A DNA stretch of 42,315 nucleotides, taken from Cognaticolwellia sediminilitoris. GTDB taxonomy: Bacteria; Pseudomonadota; Gammaproteobacteria; Enterobacterales; Alteromonadaceae. The notes below the pieces were generated by a model. It saw only the letters and a list, made by a program, of their open reading frames with translations. It searched no databases and had not been told where the DNA came from. Below are positions 35,412-42,315 of the stretch, one piece after another (within the stretch, counting starts at the first letter, position 1; each line of letters opens with the position of its first letter). The translations under genes were made by a program, and so were the position numbers. The stretch covers positions 1-42,315 of the forward strand of contig NBOG01000017.1 in the NCBI GenBank assembly GCA_002104535.1. Direction: 5' to 3'.

Positions 35412-36680
35412 CTAGACATCGTCATGATCATTATTTGTTTGTAGCCAAACACTTTCAACTTTTAATAAAAGTGCTTTATTAGGGTAACCGTCAGCAATAA
35501 GTTGATGTTCTATTTGAAACGAACGAATGGCGTCACGACTTTTAGGTCCCCATATGCCGTCTGGCTTGCCAGTTTCAAAACCTAAGCTATTTAGCTGGCT
35601 TTGTAGGTTTTTCATTTCACTAACGCTATACACTGATTCACTGTTAGTTTTTTCTAAAAATTCAAGTCCAGCAGCACCGACTAATTTGTTGGCTAAAATA
35701 CCTACTGACAACGCATAACTTTTTGATAAGTTCCAAGTCATGATGACATTAAAATTTGGATACAGCAGAAAGGCAGGCCCTTGATGGCCAGACGGTAGAT
35801 AAAGCTCGGCTGGAATATTATAAGTAGATAAGGCTTTATTGTTGGTTTGCATGACACCTAATTGTTGAAAATAATCCAGTGGATAATATTGATCAAAGAC
35901 CACTTTTTCGAAGGCAAAATTTTCTGGTAATTTTACTTCTCGTCCCCAACGCTCTTTACTGTGCCAACCAATTTTATTTAAATAATTCGCGGCTGTGGTT
36001 ATTGCGTCTATTTCACTTTGCCAGACATCTACTTTACCATCTTGGTCACCGTCAACGGCATACTTTAATAACGCTGTTGGCATAAACTGCATATGCCCCA
36101 TCGCACCAGCCCATGAACCTTGCAGTTGGTCAATACTGACTTGCTCTTGTTCAATGAGGGTAAATAGATTCAATAACTCTAGGGTGAAAAACTCACTGCG
36201 ACGTTTATCACAGGCAAGGGTTGCTAAAGAATTCAGTACAGACATCTTGCCTTTGTGCTTACCAAAAACGGTTTCTAAGCCCCAAAAAGCAACTAAATAC
36301 TGTCGTGGTATGCCGTATTTTTCCTCTAACTTGTCAAATAATGCTTTGTGTTGTTTTAACTTCTGTTTACCTACTCTTACATGATATGGCGTTACTCTGG
36401 CTTTAATATATTGCGCAAAGGTTTGGGTAAACTCAGGTTGCTTTTTATCTAAGCTGATCACACGTTCAATGGGGGAGATATTAGCAATAACTGTTTCAGT
36501 GATATAAGTCGAAAATCCTGCGTTTTCTGCACGGGTAGTTAAATTGGCCTTACACTGTTGAAAGTTTTTATCGGCAATAGTTGCTTGAGATAACATAGGT
36601 AAAAAAGCGCATACGGTAATGATTTTTGGCAAACATGAACGAATCACTGTATTTTTGATGAAATTTATTGCAGAGGCCAT
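35412..36680 (-). CDS. Lytic murein transglycosylase, MltB family, with PG-binding domain
   Basis: A periplasmic enzyme that cleaves peptidoglycan glycan strands. The 422-residue protein has a signal peptide (about 1-34), the SLT_2 catalytic domain with catalytic E136 in FWGLETVFGKHKG, then LATLACDKRRSEFF, SWAGAMGHMQFMPTALLKYA and DGKVDVW. A C-terminal peptidoglycan-binding domain (about 352-415, LQSQLNSLGFETGKPDGIWG) completes it. There is no lipobox, so unlike E. coli MltB it should be soluble. AAGGAA precedes the ATG. It is the type often annotated MltB-like or lytic murein transglycosylase; paralogues exist, so no symbol is given. Confidence 0.93.
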   Translation of the reverse strand: MASAINFIKNTVIRSCLPKIITVCAFLPMLSQATIADKNFQQCKANLTTRAENAGFSTYITETVIANISPIERVISLDKKQPEFTQTFAQYIKARVTPYHVRVGKQKLKQHKALFDKLEEKYGIPRQYLVAFWGLETVFGKHKGKMSVLNSLATLACDKRRSEFFTLELLNLFTLIEQEQVSIDQLQGSWAGAMGHMQFMPTALLKYAVDGDQDGKVDVWQSEIDAITTAANYLNKIGWHSKERWGREVKLPENFAFEKVVFDQYYPLDYFQQLGVMQTNNKALSTYNIPAELYLPSGHQGPAFLLYPNFNVIMTWNLSKSYALSVGILANKLVGAAGLEFLEKTNSESVYSVSEMKNLQSQLNSLGFETGKPDGIWGPKSRDAIRSFQIEHQLIADGYPNKALLLKVESVWLQTNNDHDDV

Positions 36681-37102
36681 TTAATAATATTCCTTAATTT
36701 ACAGCTGTTTGGAGAAAAACGAATGTGTGTTTTTAACATTCAGAATAGCCATTAAATCATCGTTTCAGTTAAAATAAAAACAATTTATAACAGCACAGAC
36801 AATAAAAAATTTACACAGTTAGATGATGATTCAGTGGCGTATTACAGCGGTTGTAGATAAAAATAGACACTGTTTACCCCAAAAGCTGGGGAGAATTCTG
36901 CATCTTGAAGTGTTTTACGGGTATAATGCTGCTCGCTTTCGAAAAGTGTTTTAATTTTGAGTAAAAAAAGTTGTGTATTTTTGTCATCATTTCATTGGCT
37001 CATACCGCAAACTATTTATTTTAGAAGCTAACTTCAACGAAATTATAATCGCTTAACAATTCCGTAAGATATCAGTCAAGGATCAGTTCCGAGCAGTATG
37101 GC
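36681..37102. other. Divergent intergenic region, 422 bp
   Basis: No gene recognised. It must hold promoters for the transglycosylase (minus) and the helicase (plus). One short hairpin (CCCC-AAAAGCT-GGGG, around 36878-36892) is visible. Otherwise AT-rich sequence without recognised motifs. Confidence 0.5.
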
Positions 37103-38638
37103 ATGAAGATATTAGAAAAAGATTATCAGGTTAACAGCGTCCGCAAGGCACTTGATGCTGGCGTTAACTCTATTATCGCACTGCCAACCGGTGGCGGTAA
37201 AAGTATCTGCATACTCAAATTATGCCAAGCATTGTCTGATAAGAAAGTTGTTGTAAGCTTGCGCAATGCTGCATTGGTCCCGCAATTATTACACACACTT
37301 TCGGTTAATGGTTTATCAGTAAGCGTGGTTAAGTCAGGCTACAAGTACGTGCCTGGCGGCGATGTAACCTTAGTGATGGAACAGTCATTTGGTAGAAGAA
37401 AACATCTCAATATTCGCTGTGATGTATTGTTGCGAGATGAATATCATGTGGGTTGTATGGGCGGCGTATACATTGCTATGCGTGAAGAGTTATCTCCTGA
37501 ATTAATTATCGGCCTCACCGCTACGCCTATCGATAGGTTAGGGGTATATATTGACCCTTCGATGCAATTAATTGAAGAAACTACTACTAAGTTACTGATT
37601 GATTCAGGTGAATTAGCCAAGCCGGTTTACAAAGTGCCAAGCTTATCTCAAGAGATAGATTACAGCGCGGTGAAAATGTATCGTGGCGACTTTAGTGTTT
37701 CGGGGTTAGATCTGATATTGCTTGAGCATTGTTCATTAGTAGCTCAGCAAACTCTGGATGATGCCTTATCTCAAGGCCGAAAAGTTATGCTTTTTGCTAA
37801 CTCTATCAAGCATGTTGAAGCCTTGTCTGATGCTTTTGATTTACTCGGAGTTAAGCATGAGCGTGTTCATTCTAAGCGTGCAATTGCCGATAACGATGAG
37901 AGTATTCGACGTTATAAAGCCAACGAAGTTAGACTCATCATTAACATGTCTATGCTGACTATTGGTTTTGATGATCCTGAAACTGATTGTGTAGTTTTAG
38001 CCCGACCGACGAAAATTTTAAGATTATACTTACAAATAATTGGCCGATGCTTACGAGCGTCAAAAGGTAAAACTACCGCCTTGATTCTCGATTTAGCACA
38101 ATGTATTTCTACTCATGGCTTTGCGGAAGATTATCGAGACTTTACGCGTAAAACTGCGAAATCTGCTGCGATAATGTCGGAACGCTTAAGTGTGACTAAT
38201 ATTGCGCAATTTGTTGATGGTGAATTTACTTTTGATGAGTCGATTGAACGTAAAGTTATTAAAAAGAAACCACTTCGACGACGCAGCAAACCACGCCCGA
38301 GATTAGATACCATAAAAGCTGCCAGTGTTCGTTCGCCTAGCGATCGCGCTGAAGCATTGCTTAGACTTAATCCGAAAATGGAAAAGCTGGTCAGTACCAT
38401 TGAGTTAGTTAACAGTGTTTATGATCAACAAAACGAAACTTTCAAGATGCTTGATGAAGAAGGTATGGTTAAGTTAGTCGCGTTGATAGGCTTTGCTTAT
38501 AGTGACTCATTAGTTGATAGTTGTACTAACTTAGTTGAAGCATTACACGATAAAAATCAATCAATTAAAGGCTTGCTGCCGAAAGTAAGCAATTTGATCA
38601 CATCGATTACTAAACGCGAATTAGTCGGTAATACTTAA
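37103..38638 (+). CDS. SF2 helicase of the DEAD/DEAH (SSL2/Res) type
   Basis: A predicted ATP-dependent nucleic-acid helicase or translocase of 511 residues. Motif I is LPTGGGKS (27-34), motif II is DEYH (112-115) within LLRDEYHVG, and motif III GLTATP follows. Motif V lies around NMSMLTIGFDDPETDCV, and motif VI is QIIGRCLR (about 310-317). The C-terminal 150 residues are basic (KKKPLRRRSKPRPR) and then helical, without a recognised nuclease domain. It is close to phage/plasmid-type ResIII helicases and to some single-gene chromosomal helicases. The neighbours do not define a defence cassette. The start is not backed by a strong ribosome site, and an upstream out-of-frame ATG lies 5 bp earlier. 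Confidence 0.85.
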   Translation: MKILEKDYQVNSVRKALDAGVNSIIALPTGGGKSICILKLCQALSDKKVVVSLRNAALVPQLLHTLSVNGLSVSVVKSGYKYVPGGDVTLVMEQSFGRRKHLNIRCDVLLRDEYHVGCMGGVYIAMREELSPELIIGLTATPIDRLGVYIDPSMQLIEETTTKLLIDSGELAKPVYKVPSLSQEIDYSAVKMYRGDFSVSGLDLILLEHCSLVAQQTLDDALSQGRKVMLFANSIKHVEALSDAFDLLGVKHERVHSKRAIADNDESIRRYKANEVRLIINMSMLTIGFDDPETDCVVLARPTKILRLYLQIIGRCLRASKGKTTALILDLAQCISTHGFAEDYRDFTRKTAKSAAIMSERLSVTNIAQFVDGEFTFDESIERKVIKKKPLRRRSKPRPRLDTIKAASVRSPSDRAEALLRLNPKMEKLVSTIELVNSVYDQQNETFKMLDEEGMVKLVALIGFAYSDSLVDSCTNLVEALHDKNQSIKGLLPKVSNLITSITKRELVGNT

Positions 38639-38699
38639 CCATTTAAGTTACTGAGCTAATCGTCATTTCGTTTTAACTGCGCTAACAAACCTATAAAGC

Positions 38700-39872
38700 T
38701 TATGATCTTAAAGTCATGGTTACCAAAACAACGCCATGGTCGGTACTTTCACCGTCACGATCAAATATTGGGTTAATTAAATGTCGGTCGTAAGTGTGAT
38801 AATCACTCACTTGATAGAGACTGTCGTGATAGCTAGCATCAAACTCACAAGATAATAGAATGTAGTCAAGCACTGAGCTGCTAGCTCCAAAATAATGGCT
38901 AGGAGAGCGGCCGTTGATTTTATCTTGGCTAATTTCATTTTCTTCATTGGCAATGCGGTCTTGACTCTCGTCGCTCGCTGCATAGTTATCGTTAGTTAGC
39001 ACCGCTTGGTATAAGTCCCAAGCATCGTTTAAACAATATTTTTCCAAGTAAGCATCACGATCAATGCTTGAGACGAATCGTAATGTATTGGTCAATAAAT
39101 GACTGAGCACGCCATCAGCTAAGCTATTGTTAAAATCACCCATTAGCACCATAGGGTTATTGCTTTTTTCACGCCTAGATATCATTTCTACCAACAATAA
39201 AGCTGCTTCGCTACCGCGTTGAATGGTTGAGCCCCATCCCCCCGCAACCTGAGCTTTTAGAGTTTCAATAATGTTTTTTTCTGGTGAGTGATTACTGTTT
39301 TCATCATGTTCAAGCATCGAACGTTTAGACTTAAAGTGCACGACATAACAATCACAATTGCCCATATGAGGTGCGTTAATGGTTGCTCTTAACACCTTGC
39401 GACTAAAAGAAAAGTCTTGGCTTAACCCTAAGCTTTGAGCGAGTTCAATATCTGGTTGTACAGCATGTACTTCAACAATAGGAAAGCGTGAGGCAATTGC
39501 TACAACAGGGCTACGATAAATAAAGTCATCAATAACTTCAGGTTGATCAACAACCGCAAAATACTGGTAACCTTCGCTAGCCACTAAGTGTTTTAAAGAG
39601 TCAGGACTAAAAACTTCTTGAAAGCCAATAATGTCAGGTTGATATTCTCGTAAATACTCTGTTAGCCAATTTTGTTTTTTCTGCCACTGCTCAGCACTAT
39701 AAATACGTTCAAAGTCGTAATATGCATTTGGTGGCTCTAGGTAATTAAATAAGTTGAAAGTCGCAATTTTAAGTTGTGTATTTGCCACTGAACCGGATAA
39801 TGCAGCAGAAGAGATAGGCTGATTTACTGTGTTTTTATCTTGATACTCGATGATATTAGCTCTACTTAACAA
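38700..39872 (-). CDS. Endonuclease/exonuclease/phosphatase (EEP) family hydrolase
   Basis: A metal-dependent hydrolase of 390 residues with the DNase I-like fold: LKIATFNLFNY (N40), DIIGFQEVFS (E86), VVHFKSK, MVLMGDFNNS, LDYILLS and the final STDHGVVLVTM with the catalytic D-H. The start is not settled: a TTG at 39872 opens the frame, a stop precedes it and no in-frame ATG comes before the EEP domain. A GTG around residue 29 is possible. There is no signal peptide, so it is probably cytoplasmic. Substrate (DNA, phospholipid or other phosphodiester) cannot be named. Confidence 0.82.
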   Translation of the reverse strand: MLSRANIIEYQDKNTVNQPISSAALSGSVANTQLKIATFNLFNYLEPPNAYYDFERIYSAEQWQKKQNWLTEYLREYQPDIIGFQEVFSPDSLKHLVASEGYQYFAVVDQPEVIDDFIYRSPVVAIASRFPIVEVHAVQPDIELAQSLGLSQDFSFSRKVLRATINAPHMGNCDCYVVHFKSKRSMLEHDENSNHSPEKNIIETLKAQVAGGWGSTIQRGSEAALLLVEMISRREKSNNPMVLMGDFNNSLADGVLSHLLTNTLRFVSSIDRDAYLEKYCLNDAWDLYQAVLTNDNYAASDESQDRIANEENEISQDKINGRSPSHYFGASSSVLDYILLSCEFDASYHDSLYQVSDYHTYDRHLINPIFDRDGESTDHGVVLVTMTLRS

Positions 39873-40043
39873 TATGGGTTAATAAGTGTGGGTAAATGAA
39901 TGTCAGAAATTTAATCTCGACAATTATACCGTAATGTTGAGCTTAGTTAGAAATTATTGTTCATCAATACCCAATTGTAAAAATTCAGTGTCGAGTAACT
40001 AGTTAAAACGTAATAGCAATAAGTACACAAACAGAGAAAATCC

Positions 40044-40601
40044 ATGGATTCAAGCGAACAACTTAACAAACAGCTAAGCAAAGAAGAGCTGAGAACCACT
40101 AAACCGACTCGAGAAGAGTACTTAGGTAAGCCGAAAATACCGCTGGTATTGATATTAGATAATGTCACCAATAGCTATAATATCGGTTCATTTATTCGTT
40201 TGGCAGATGCCTTTGCTATCGAGAAAATTATTGTTTGTGGCGCACTGACCATTTCAGATAAAAAAATGCGTAAAGCGTCAAGAAATGAAGCAAAGTGGGT
40301 AAGTGTAGAATACAGTGATAGCACAACTTTAAGCATACAAGGCTTGATTGATAAAGGCTATGCAATATACGGCGTAGAGCTATGCCGTGATTCGGTTGAT
40401 TATAAAACAGTAAACTATTCAGAACCTTGCGCATTAGTATTAGGGAATGAGCGCAAGGGCGTCAGTGAAGCAGCACTACAATTAACCAATCAACAAATCC
40501 ATATTTCCATGTACGGCATGGGCAACTCGTTAAATGTCTCAACCGCTGGCGCAATCGTCTTAGCAGAATGTGCCAGCCAAATCCGCCAAGCCAAGCAATA
40601 A
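40044..40601 (+). CDS. TrmH-family (SpoU) RNA 2'-O-methyltransferase
   Basis: A cytoplasmic SPOUT-class methyltransferase of 185 residues. The RNA-methylase motif 1 is LDNVTNSYNIGSFIRLADAF (about 39-57), and motifs 2 and 3 are CALVLGNERKGVSEAAL and ISMYGMGNSLNVSTAGAIVL, forming the trefoil-knot SAM site. The short N-terminal extension is polar. The substrate (tRNA or rRNA ribose) is not decided by the sequence, so no symbol is given. The stop is immediately followed by two left ends of the REPIN-like repeat at 40602. Confidence 0.9.
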   Translation: MDSSEQLNKQLSKEELRTTKPTREEYLGKPKIPLVLILDNVTNSYNIGSFIRLADAFAIEKIIVCGALTISDKKMRKASRNEAKWVSVEYSDSTTLSIQGLIDKGYAIYGVELCRDSVDYKTVNYSEPCALVLGNERKGVSEAALQLTNQQIHISMYGMGNSLNVSTAGAIVLAECASQIRQAKQ

Positions 40602-40654
40602 AAAGTGGGGTCAGATACACATTAATTTTAAAAGTGGGGTCAGATACACATTAA
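40602..40654 (+). repeat. Two tandem left ends of the REPIN-like repeat
   Basis: GGGGTCAGATACACATTAA occurs at 40607-40625 and 40636-40654 in the same direction. The first copy abuts the stop of the TrmH-family gene. The pair stands about 95 bp ahead of the transposase start and marks the upstream edge of the transposase-carrying unit. Confidence 0.88.
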
Positions 40655-40749
40655 AGTTTATCGTCTTTAATCCTATTATATAGGGCTAATTATACTTTAA
40701 AGATTCTTGTTCTATACTTAACGAAATTTAAATAATAAGGATATTATTT

Positions 40750-41463
40750 ATGGCTCGCCTACCCAGAATACAGCTAACCGATATACCACAACATATAATT
40801 CAACGAGGAAATAATCGCAATTTGTGCTTTGCAGATGAGCAAGATTTTGCTGCTTACGCACATTGGTTAACCGAGTACTCTGTTAAACATTACGTAGATA
40901 TTCATGCTTGGGTTTTCATGACTAATCATGTTCATTTACTTTGTACACCGCGCAAGTCAAACGCTATCAGTTTGATGATGCAAAGTTTAGGTCGAAGGTA
41001 TGTGCAGTATTTCAATTATAAGTATCGAAGATCTGGCACTTTATGGGAAGGAAGGTTTAAATCGTGTTTAATTGAAGACGTTTCATATTTATTGCAAGTA
41101 TATAAATATATTGAATTAAATCCGGTTAGGGCGAATATGGTTGCTGAACCATCTGAATACTTTTGGTCAAGTTATCAAATTAATGCCTTGGGGAAGCAAT
41201 CTGAATTATGTACACCTCATCCTGTATATATTGAACTAGGTACTAATTCACTAGTGCGCCAAGAGACATATCAGTCTTTATTTAAGTATCAAGTTGCCCC
41301 CAAACTAATTGAAGATATCAGAGTGTCATTAAATAAAGGTTTAGCACTGGGAAGTGAATGTTTTAAGTCTGAAGTAGAGCAATCAAGCGGACGAAGAGTA
41401 AGGGGAGCAAAACTCGGCAGACCGTTAGGCTCATGTAAAAAAGTAGGGTCAGATACACATTAA
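40750..41463 (+). CDS. REP-associated tyrosine transposase (RAYT), IS200-like
   Basis: A Y1 transposase of the HUH superfamily that nicks and joins single-stranded DNA at REP hairpins. The 237-residue protein begins MARLPRIQLTDIPQHIIQRG. It has the metal-binding HUH motif HVH at 60-62 (FMTNHVHLLCTP), YFNYKYRRSGTLWEGRFKS, and the catalytic tyrosine in YKYIELNPVRA (Y120). The C-terminal region (about 180-230) is polar and rich in basic residues. The last six codons and the stop (VGSDTH, then TAA) are read from the left terminal repeat at 41441-41463, so the repeat defines the C-terminus. AAGGATATT lies ahead of the ATG. The repeat is the probable cognate substrate, inferred from position. Confidence 0.9.
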   Translation: MARLPRIQLTDIPQHIIQRGNNRNLCFADEQDFAAYAHWLTEYSVKHYVDIHAWVFMTNHVHLLCTPRKSNAISLMMQSLGRRYVQYFNYKYRRSGTLWEGRFKSCLIEDVSYLLQVYKYIELNPVRANMVAEPSEYFWSSYQINALGKQSELCTPHPVYIELGTNSLVRQETYQSLFKYQVAPKLIEDIRVSLNKGLALGSECFKSEVEQSSGRRVRGAKLGRPLGSCKKVGSDTH

Positions 41464-41582
41464 TTGATTCCTATAACTTTGATGATTGTATAAGCTGAGA
41501 TATAGGCTTAAAAGCTTGGCCATTATGCTGGTTTTTGAGTATTTCAGGCATCTGCAATTTAATGTGTACCTGACCCCACTTT
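41441..41582. repeat. REPIN-like element fused to the RAYT stop, copy 4
   Basis: Left end GGGTCAGATACACATTAA at 41446-41463 and inverted right end TTAATGTGTACCTGACCCCA around 41559-41578 bound a 142-bp unit, the same length class as copies 1-3. Its interior shows little resemblance to them. The RAYT reading frame ends inside its left end. Confidence 0.85.
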
Positions 41583-41606
41583 TTTTGCCCTACTTTATTT
41601 TAGACG

Positions 41607-41636
41607 AAAAAAAAACCTGCTTAATCAGCAGGTTTC
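41607..41636 (-). terminator. Rho-independent terminator, unit 1 of the tRNA-Asn array
   Basis: On the minus strand AAACCTGC and GCAGGTTT form an 8-bp stem with a 7-base loop, followed by a run of about nine T. It lies directly after the damaged tRNA at 41643. Confidence 0.85.
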
Positions 41637-41642
41637 TTAATG

Positions 41643-41730
41643 TGGCTCCTCAACCTGACTTGAACCAGGGGCAAACGCCTGTTTTTTTATAAGAGTACAT
41701 TCCGTTGCTCTACCGGCAGAGCTACTAAAT
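41643..41730 (-). pseudogene. Damaged tRNA-Asn copy, fused to the repeat
   Basis: The 3' half (CCA, T arm) resembles tRNA-Asn but has lost one base in the T stem (CTGACTT for CTGGACTT). The anticodon loop is replaced by an inserted segment of about 16 extra bases containing CTCTTATAAAAAAAC, the D arm has TACCGGCAG, and the 5' acceptor strand is absent: sequence runs into the repeat at 41731. It should not be a functional tRNA. Confidence 0.82.
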
Positions 41731-41755
41731 TTAATGTGTACCTGACCCTACTTTA
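41731..41755 (-). repeat. Single end of the REPIN-like repeat
   Basis: TTAATGTGTACCTGACCC at 41731-41748 is followed by TACTTTATTTTGGACG. No inverted partner stands at the usual 140 bp; the repeat is between two damaged tRNA copies. Confidence 0.85.
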
Positions 41756-41764
41756 TTTTGGACG

Positions 41765-41793
41765 AAAAAAAACCTGCTTAATAAGCAGGTTTC
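41765..41793 (-). terminator. Rho-independent terminator, unit 2 of the tRNA-Asn array
   Basis: The same stem AAACCTGC/GCAGGTTT as in unit 1, with the loop changed by one base and a T-run of about eight on the minus strand. Confidence 0.85.
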
Positions 41794-41799
41794 TTAATG

Positions 41800-41889
41800 T
41801 GGCTCCTCAACCTGGACTTGAACTAGGGGCAAACGCCTGTTTTTTTTATAAGAGTACAGTCCGTTGCTCTACCAACTGAGATACTAAAT
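41800..41889 (-). pseudogene. Damaged tRNA-Asn copy with anticodon-loop insertion
   Basis: The T arm and D arm are nearly those of tRNA-Asn, but the anticodon loop carries the same inserted block (ACTCTTATAAAAAAAACAGG) as the copy at 41643. The 5' acceptor strand (TCCTCAAT) is replaced by TAGTATCTC next to the repeat at 41890. It cannot form the acceptor stem and should be non-functional. Confidence 0.85.
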
Positions 41890-41914
41890 TTAATGTGTAC
41901 CTGACCCCACTTTT
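41890..41914 (-). repeat. Single end of the REPIN-like repeat
   Basis: TTAATGTGTACCTGACCCCA at 41890-41909 abuts the damaged tRNA. A short remnant CCCCACTTTATTTTGG follows at 41919, as if two repeat ends had been joined. Confidence 0.82.
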
Positions 41915-41936
41915 TTTGCCCCACTTTATTTTGGAC

Positions 41937-41966
41937 GAAAAAAAACCTGCTTAATAAGCAGGTTTC
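41937..41966 (-). terminator. Rho-independent terminator of the intact tRNA-Asn
   Basis: Stem AAACCTGC/GCAGGTTT (41943-41950 with 41958-41965) and a T-run on the minus strand, 8 bases beyond the CCA end of the tRNA at 41973. Confidence 0.88.
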
Positions 41967-41972
41967 TTAATG

Positions 41973-42048
41973 TGGCTCCTCAACCTGGACTTGAACCAGG
42001 GACAAACGGATTAACAGTCCGTTGCTCTACCAACTGAGCTATTGAGGA
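41973..42048 (-). tRNA. tRNA-Asn (GTT)
   Basis: The 76-nt cloverleaf includes an encoded CCA. The acceptor stem is TCCTCAA/TTGAGGA, the D arm GCTCAGTTGGTAGAGC, the anticodon stem-loop ACGGA-CTGTTAA-TCCGT (anticodon GTT) and the T arm CCTGG-TTCAAGT-CCAGG. All stems pair. Transcription is on the minus strand after the identical gene at 42105. Confidence 0.97.
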
Positions 42049-42104
42049 ATTGTTCTTTTCTTCTTACTTTGTAATCGTTTTAATTTAAGACAATTACTTA
42101 AATG

Positions 42105-42180
42105 TGGCTCCTCAACCTGGACTTGAACCAGGGACAAACGGATTAACAGTCCGTTGCTCTACCAACTGAGCTATTGAGGA
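42105..42180 (-). tRNA. tRNA-Asn (GTT)
   Basis: Identical in sequence to the tRNA at 41973-42048, with encoded CCA and full stems, separated from it by 56 bp that contain no repeat end. The two are likely cotranscribed. Confidence 0.97.
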
Positions 42181-42236
42181 ATTATTCTTTTTATCTTAAC
42201 CGCTAACAATATATTGATAGCCATTATTTAATAATT

Positions 42237-42315
42237 TGGCTCCTCAACCTGGACTTGAATAACCAACAGGGACAAACGCCTGTTATTATAAGAGTACAGT
42301 CCGTTGCTCTACTTA
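42237..42315 (-). pseudogene. Damaged tRNA-Asn copy running off the window
   Basis: It begins with the CCA and acceptor 3' strand of tRNA-Asn, but the T loop is interrupted (TTGAATAACCAACAGGG for TTGAACCAGGG). The anticodon loop contains the same kind of insert (TATTATAAGAGTACAG) as the other damaged copies. The D arm reaches TCTACTTA and the window ends. It belongs to the same lineage of damaged copies. Confidence 0.75.

Noticed and set aside
37103-39872. A restriction or anti-phage island
   Set aside because: There is a helicase and an EEP hydrolase but no methyltransferase, specificity subunit or integrase, and base composition appears normal.
41486-41692. 68-residue ORF downstream of the RAYT
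   Set aside because: It runs through a REPIN, a terminator and a tRNA pseudogene on the other strand; no coding character.

Overview
The window looks like chromosome of a marine gammaproteobacterium of the Colwellia/Thalassotalea type (order Alteromonadales). This is inferred from the AT-rich sequence, the gene order zapA | ygfB-pepP-ubiH-ubiI next to a 6S RNA gene, followed by gcvTHP, and the general look of the proteins. I could not run a database search, so the genus is not established.

Layout. 1-1143 (minus strand): 6S RNA (ssrS) and zapA; partial copies of the 6S 3' arm lie downstream, invaded by GTAG-headed hairpin repeats. 1380-6155 (plus): ygfB-pepP-ubiH-ubiI, an ubiquinone-synthesis/peptidase operon. 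6586-11495 (plus): gcvT-gcvH-gcvP, the glycine cleavage system, with a good sigma70 promoter and two ERIC-like repeats between gcvH and gcvP. 11568-15006: a PQQ-type sugar dehydrogenase, a small membrane protein and an esterase, interspersed with three copies of a ~145-bp inverted-end repeat (a REPIN-like element). 15007-19217: a small exported protein, an adenylate cyclase/TolB-like/TPR sensor and an MscS channel. 19323-22149 (minus): an acyltransferase, a mosaic of GTAG hairpins, a TrmK-like tRNA methyltransferase and a periplasmic cyclophilin. 22796-31633 (plus): a large secreted subtilase, an orphan lipoprotein secretin, a chemoreceptor and an unknown membrane protein. 31671-36680 (minus): a DUF1428 protein, an omega-amidase/methionine aminotransferase pair with overlapping genes, a DUF2306-like membrane protein and an MltB-family lytic transglycosylase. 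37103-40601: an SF2 helicase, an EEP-family hydrolase and a TrmH-family RNA methyltransferase. 40602-42315: a REP-associated tyrosine transposase (RAYT) bordered by the same repeat, then a minus-strand tRNA-Asn array with two intact and three damaged copies, two of the damaged ones fused to that repeat.

The housekeeping content is ordinary. The notable content is repeat biology. A RAYT whose last codons and stop lie inside the terminal repeat is present with about a dozen repeat termini spread over 30 kb. A second family of hairpins has changing stems but a constant GTAG head. Two structural RNA genes (6S and tRNA-Asn) have both been partly re-duplicated at places where these repeats sit. All functional statements about the repeats are inference from sequence pattern.
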